From assembly GCA_964532145.1 (NCBI GenBank), contig CAZHGM010000013.1, forward strand, positions 1-24,573: a DNA stretch of 24,573 nucleotides, written 5' to 3'. The notes under the pieces are model-generated. The model made no database searches. It was given only the letters and a program-made list of their open reading frames with translations, and was not told where the DNA came from. The position numbers were made by a program, and so were the translations under genes. Source of the DNA: JAPUDQ01 sp964532145. Lineage in GTDB: Bacteria > Patescibacteriota > Saccharimonadia > Saccharimonadales > Saccharimonadaceae. Shown piece by piece: positions 22,758 to 24,573 of the stretch (position 1 is its first letter; each line of letters starts with the position of its first letter).

Positions 22758-23513
22758 TTAGTCGCGGAGTCCTTTCCCAGTCATGTCGATAAAGACATCC
22801 TCCAGATTTGCCTGCTCGACGTGCTGTTCTTTTTTGAAACCTTTTTTGAGCAGGTTTTTGATAAGGTTTTTTGGTGTATCAAGCGCAATGATTTTGCCGC
22901 TGTCCATAATGGCAATTCGGTCACAGAGAATTTCGGCCTCATCCATATAATGTGTCGTCATAATGACGCTGACGCCGCGCTTTTGAATGGCGCGAATAAG
23001 ATCCCAGAGGTGTCGCCTGGCTTGTGGGTCAAGTCCAGTTGTCGGCTCATCGAGGAAAAATACTTTTGGCCCATGCACAAGTGCCGTGGTTATACTGAGC
23101 CGTTGTTTCTGGCCACCAGAGAGCTGCTCAACATAGGAATTCGCTTTTTCTTCTAGGTCAACATCGCGCAAAAACTGCATGACATCCACCTTTTCACCGT
23201 AGGCGCTGGCGAATAGTTCGATAACTTCGCGCAGCTTTGTCTTGTCCTGAAACGCCGGAGTTTGCGGTTGCACGCCGATCAGGCGCTTCACTTTGTCAGG
23301 GTACGTCGTAACATTAATTCCGTTAATGCTGGCACTGCCGCCGTCGATTGGCCGAAGCGTCTCGAGCATTTCGAGCGTAGTTGTTTTGCCGGCACCGTTC
23401 GGTCCGAGGATGCCGAAGACCTCTCCTGGTTTTACCTCAAAACTAATGCCATTGACGACCGGCTTGTCATCGTAGACTTTCGTGAGGTTTTTGACTATGA
23501 CGATGTTTTTCAT
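22758..23513 (-). CDS. ABC transporter ATP-binding protein
   Basis: A 251-aa nucleotide-binding subunit with Walker A GPNGAGKT (37-44), Q-loop in VQPQTPAF, signature LSGGQKQR (131-138), Walker B VFFLDEP (151-157) and H-loop H188 (TTHYMDEAE). The CcmA/DrrA-like wording (TTGLDPQARRHLWDLI) pairs with ABC-2 permeases such as the next gene. No SD is visible; TATACT ends eight bases before the ATG, so the operon mRNA is probably leaderless. Confidence 0.95.
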   Translation of the reverse strand: MKNIVIVKNLTKVYDDKPVVNGISFEVKPGEVFGILGPNGAGKTTTLEMLETLRPIDGGSASINGINVTTYPDKVKRLIGVQPQTPAFQDKTKLREVIELFASAYGEKVDVMQFLRDVDLEEKANSYVEQLSGGQKQRLSITTALVHGPKVFFLDEPTTGLDPQARRHLWDLIRAIQKRGVSVIMTTHYMDEAEILCDRIAIMDSGKIIALDTPKNLIKNLLKKGFKKEQHVEQANLEDVFIDMTGKGLRD

Positions 23514-23521
23514 ATAAAAAA

Positions 23522-23551
23522 AGTATACGTGAAAGGAAAGGTATGTGCTAA
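23522..23551 (-). promoter_or_regulatory. Promoter of the ABC exporter operon
   Basis: Minus strand: TTAGCA (23551-23546), 18 bases, TATACT (23527-23522), then eight bases and the ATG at 23513. The -35 is weak (four of six); the spacing predicts a leaderless mRNA. Confidence 0.5.
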
Positions 23552-23926
23552 TTACGTCTGTATGCTGATGAGTTCAATGTCGAATACTAAATCGCTGTTG
23601 CTAGGTATATTTGGTGCTGGTGAGGCGTCACCGTAGGCGAGGTGAGCCGGTATGACAAGCCGACGCCAGCCCCCAACTTTCATGCCGGGAACACCGTCTC
23701 CCCAGCCCTTGATAACTTGGTTTAGGCCAAATGATATGGGCTTGCCAAAGTCATGAGAGCTTTGGAAAATAATGCCGTTTTTACACAGCGCCCCGGTGTA
23801 GTGCGCGGTGATTGTCGCTCCCGGCCGGACTTCCTGGCCCGTGCCGGTTTCAATATCGATGATTTGCAGCTCGTCGACGTGATCGACCGGTTCAAATTTG
23901 CTGAGTTTGGTGCCTTCGTATTTCAT
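23552..23926 (-). CDS. FKBP-type peptidyl-prolyl isomerase
   Basis: This 124-aa single-domain FKBP catalyses cis-trans isomerisation of prolyl bonds. Diagnostic segments are VRPGATITAHYTGALCKNGIIFQSSHDFGKPISFGL, VIKGWGDGVPGMKVGGWRRLVIPAHLAYGD and LVFDIELISI. There is no signal peptide, so it is probably cytoplasmic, with about 20 extra residues in front of the domain. No SD is present; TATACT lies eight bases before the ATG, again suggesting a leaderless message. Confidence 0.94.
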   Translation of the reverse strand: MKYEGTKLSKFEPVDHVDELQIIDIETGTGQEVRPGATITAHYTGALCKNGIIFQSSHDFGKPISFGLNQVIKGWGDGVPGMKVGGWRRLVIPAHLAYGDASPAPNIPSNSDLVFDIELISIQT

Positions 23927-23934
23927 ATATGATA

Positions 23935-23963
23935 AGTATAGGTGATATCACAGTTGAAGTGAA
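23935..23963 (-). promoter_or_regulatory. Promoter of the FKBP gene
   Basis: Minus strand: TTCACT (23963-23958), 17 bases, TATACT (23940-23935), then eight bases to the ATG at 23926. The expected start site is within one or two bases of the ATG. Confidence 0.6.
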
Positions 23964-23987
23964 ATTATAGGAGTGCAAGTACTGTGA

Positions 23988-24022
23988 CTGACGATGTGGG
24001 GGCGATGCCCCCACATCGTCAG
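23988..24022 (-). terminator. Very strong hairpin after the secreted-protein gene
   Basis: A perfect 16-bp inverted repeat (23988-24003 with 24007-24022) with a three-base loop starts eight bases after the stop codon of the minus-strand gene. No T run follows in that direction, so it resembles the I-shaped terminators of high-GC actinobacteria. Confidence 0.8.
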
Positions 24023-24030
24023 CGTGTGCT

Positions 24031-24468
24031 CTACGGGGCGACGACTGGCGTGGAGTAGTTCCAGCGGATGCCGCTTGGCAGGGCGGTGACTGTGGCCGTG
24101 GCTTCCTCGGCCGTGCCCGGGGTCATCTTGCCAGTGAGCTGCAGCTGGCCACCGTTGGCCATGCCGCTTACCGTCACCTTGAAGGTGCCAGTGCAGTAGC
24201 GTGCCAGCCGCATCTCGGGGACGGGCGCCCACGCTCCGTTGACCAGCTCTTTGACCTTGAGCGTGCCACAGACTGGGGCTAGGCCCCCGAGAACGACTCG
24301 TACGGAGTTTTGCGCGTCCGACGGGAACTCGACCGTCGTCAATTGTGCCGTGACGACGTTATCGGCTCCCAAGGTTGCCGCCAGGCCAGGATTGGCGGCG
24401 CTGGCGGGAGTCATGCTCATCGTGAATGCTGCAACTGTTGCAGCTGCGAGCAACACTTTTCGTGCCAT
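24031..24468 (-). CDS. Small GC-rich secreted protein, unknown function
   Basis: From ATG 24468 (SD GAAAGG seven bases upstream) the product is 145 aa. A clear Sec signal peptide (MARKVLLAAATVAAFTMSMTPASA|ANPG, cut near residue 24) precedes a mature part of about 120 residues that is beta-rich and has two cysteines (VCGTLKV and ARYCTGTF) that could form a disulfide. An ATG 20 codons upstream (24528) is ignored because the SD and signal peptide fit 24468. GC is about 69% over 24061-24240 by hand count, far above the rest of the window, with strong G/C preference at third positions. I do not recognise the family; style and terminator suggest an actinobacterial origin. Confidence 0.8.
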   Translation of the reverse strand: MARKVLLAAATVAAFTMSMTPASAANPGLAATLGADNVVTAQLTTVEFPSDAQNSVRVVLGGLAPVCGTLKVKELVNGAWAPVPEMRLARYCTGTFKVTVSGMANGGQLQLTGKMTPGTAEEATATVTALPSGIRWNYSTPVVAP

Positions 24469-24573
24469 GGTCTTACCTTTCGGGTGCAGGGCTGGCAGAC
24501 GAGAGTTTCTGGCCAGCCTGATGTTCACCTGACGATTGCCAGATGCGGCGGCTTAGAGCGCCGACATAAGTAT

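Noticed and set aside
23541..23551. CIRCE-like half site TTAGCAC before the ABC ATPase
   Set aside because: There is no second arm at the nine-base spacing; one half of a short motif is not evidence.
1..24573. CRISPR array, rRNA or tRNA genes, insertion sequence
   Set aside because: No regularly spaced short repeats, no recognisable RNA gene, and no transposase or terminal inverted repeats were seen. The only long repeat is the 259-bp pair.
1..24573. Alternative genetic code (TGA as Gly)
   Set aside because: Several intact genes end in TGA at the expected place, and no intact gene has an in-frame TGA.

Overview
The window looks like a chromosome segment from Candidatus Saccharibacteria (TM7) or a close Patescibacteria/CPR relative. 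Three things suggest this: small, tightly packed housekeeping genes; an archaeal-type CMP kinase; and a pair of proteins opening with the TRLPxPG...WGxxLNxFL module that I recall as recurrent in that phylum. TGA is used as a stop (response regulator, PAP2, MurJ), so the TGA-Gly code of SR1/Gracilibacteria is not in use. The organism call is inference from gene content; no rRNA or tRNA gene was seen.

Layout, left to right. (1) 86-780: a GC-richer block with the wreck of an actinobacterial-looking NCS2 purine permease (minus strand, deleted and frameshifted) and a strong hairpin. (2) 869-3196: a small secreted protein followed by an OmpR-type two-component pair, with a similar direct-repeat motif at both promoters. 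(3) 3206-10147: an envelope and translation gene chain, PAP2 phosphatase, TilS, FtsH, MurJ, LepA, several joined by ATGA overlaps. (4) 10163-12036: archaeal-type CMP kinase, then hrcA-grpE under a CIRCE operator. (5) 12151-14324: a Tat cluster, TatC with a long extra C-terminal tail, a tiny LANTG-anchored protein, TatA (55 aa) and a 70-aa twin-arginine protein. (6) 14474-19098: two stalk genes sharing a perfect 259-bp repeat, the second fused to a clan GH-A-like glycosidase, then a membrane-anchored glycosidase paralogue. (7) 19116-21298: dnaK with two CIRCE elements, a long leader and a terminator. (8) 21309-23926, minus strand: a 77-aa orphan, an ABC-2 exporter pair and an FKBP isomerase. 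(9) 23988-24468: a very GC-rich gene for a small secreted protein with another strong hairpin, again actinobacterial in style.

How the parts may work together. The heat-shock regulon (HrcA, GrpE, DnaK) is tied together by CIRCE sites whose nine-base spacers contain the -35 box, but it is split by about 7 kb of export and surface genes. These include Tat parts, a small Tat substrate, a sortase-type anchor, and stalk and glycosidase proteins of which two lack a Sec signal. I read regions 5-6 as a surface-display and glycan-processing locus, possibly used on the actinobacterial host of an epibiont. That is inference and is the most interesting part of the window. The two GC-rich, actinobacterial-like ends are candidate host-derived DNA or, less interestingly, assembly artefacts. 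At least five genes begin about 7-9 bases after a -10 box, which suggests leaderless mRNAs.
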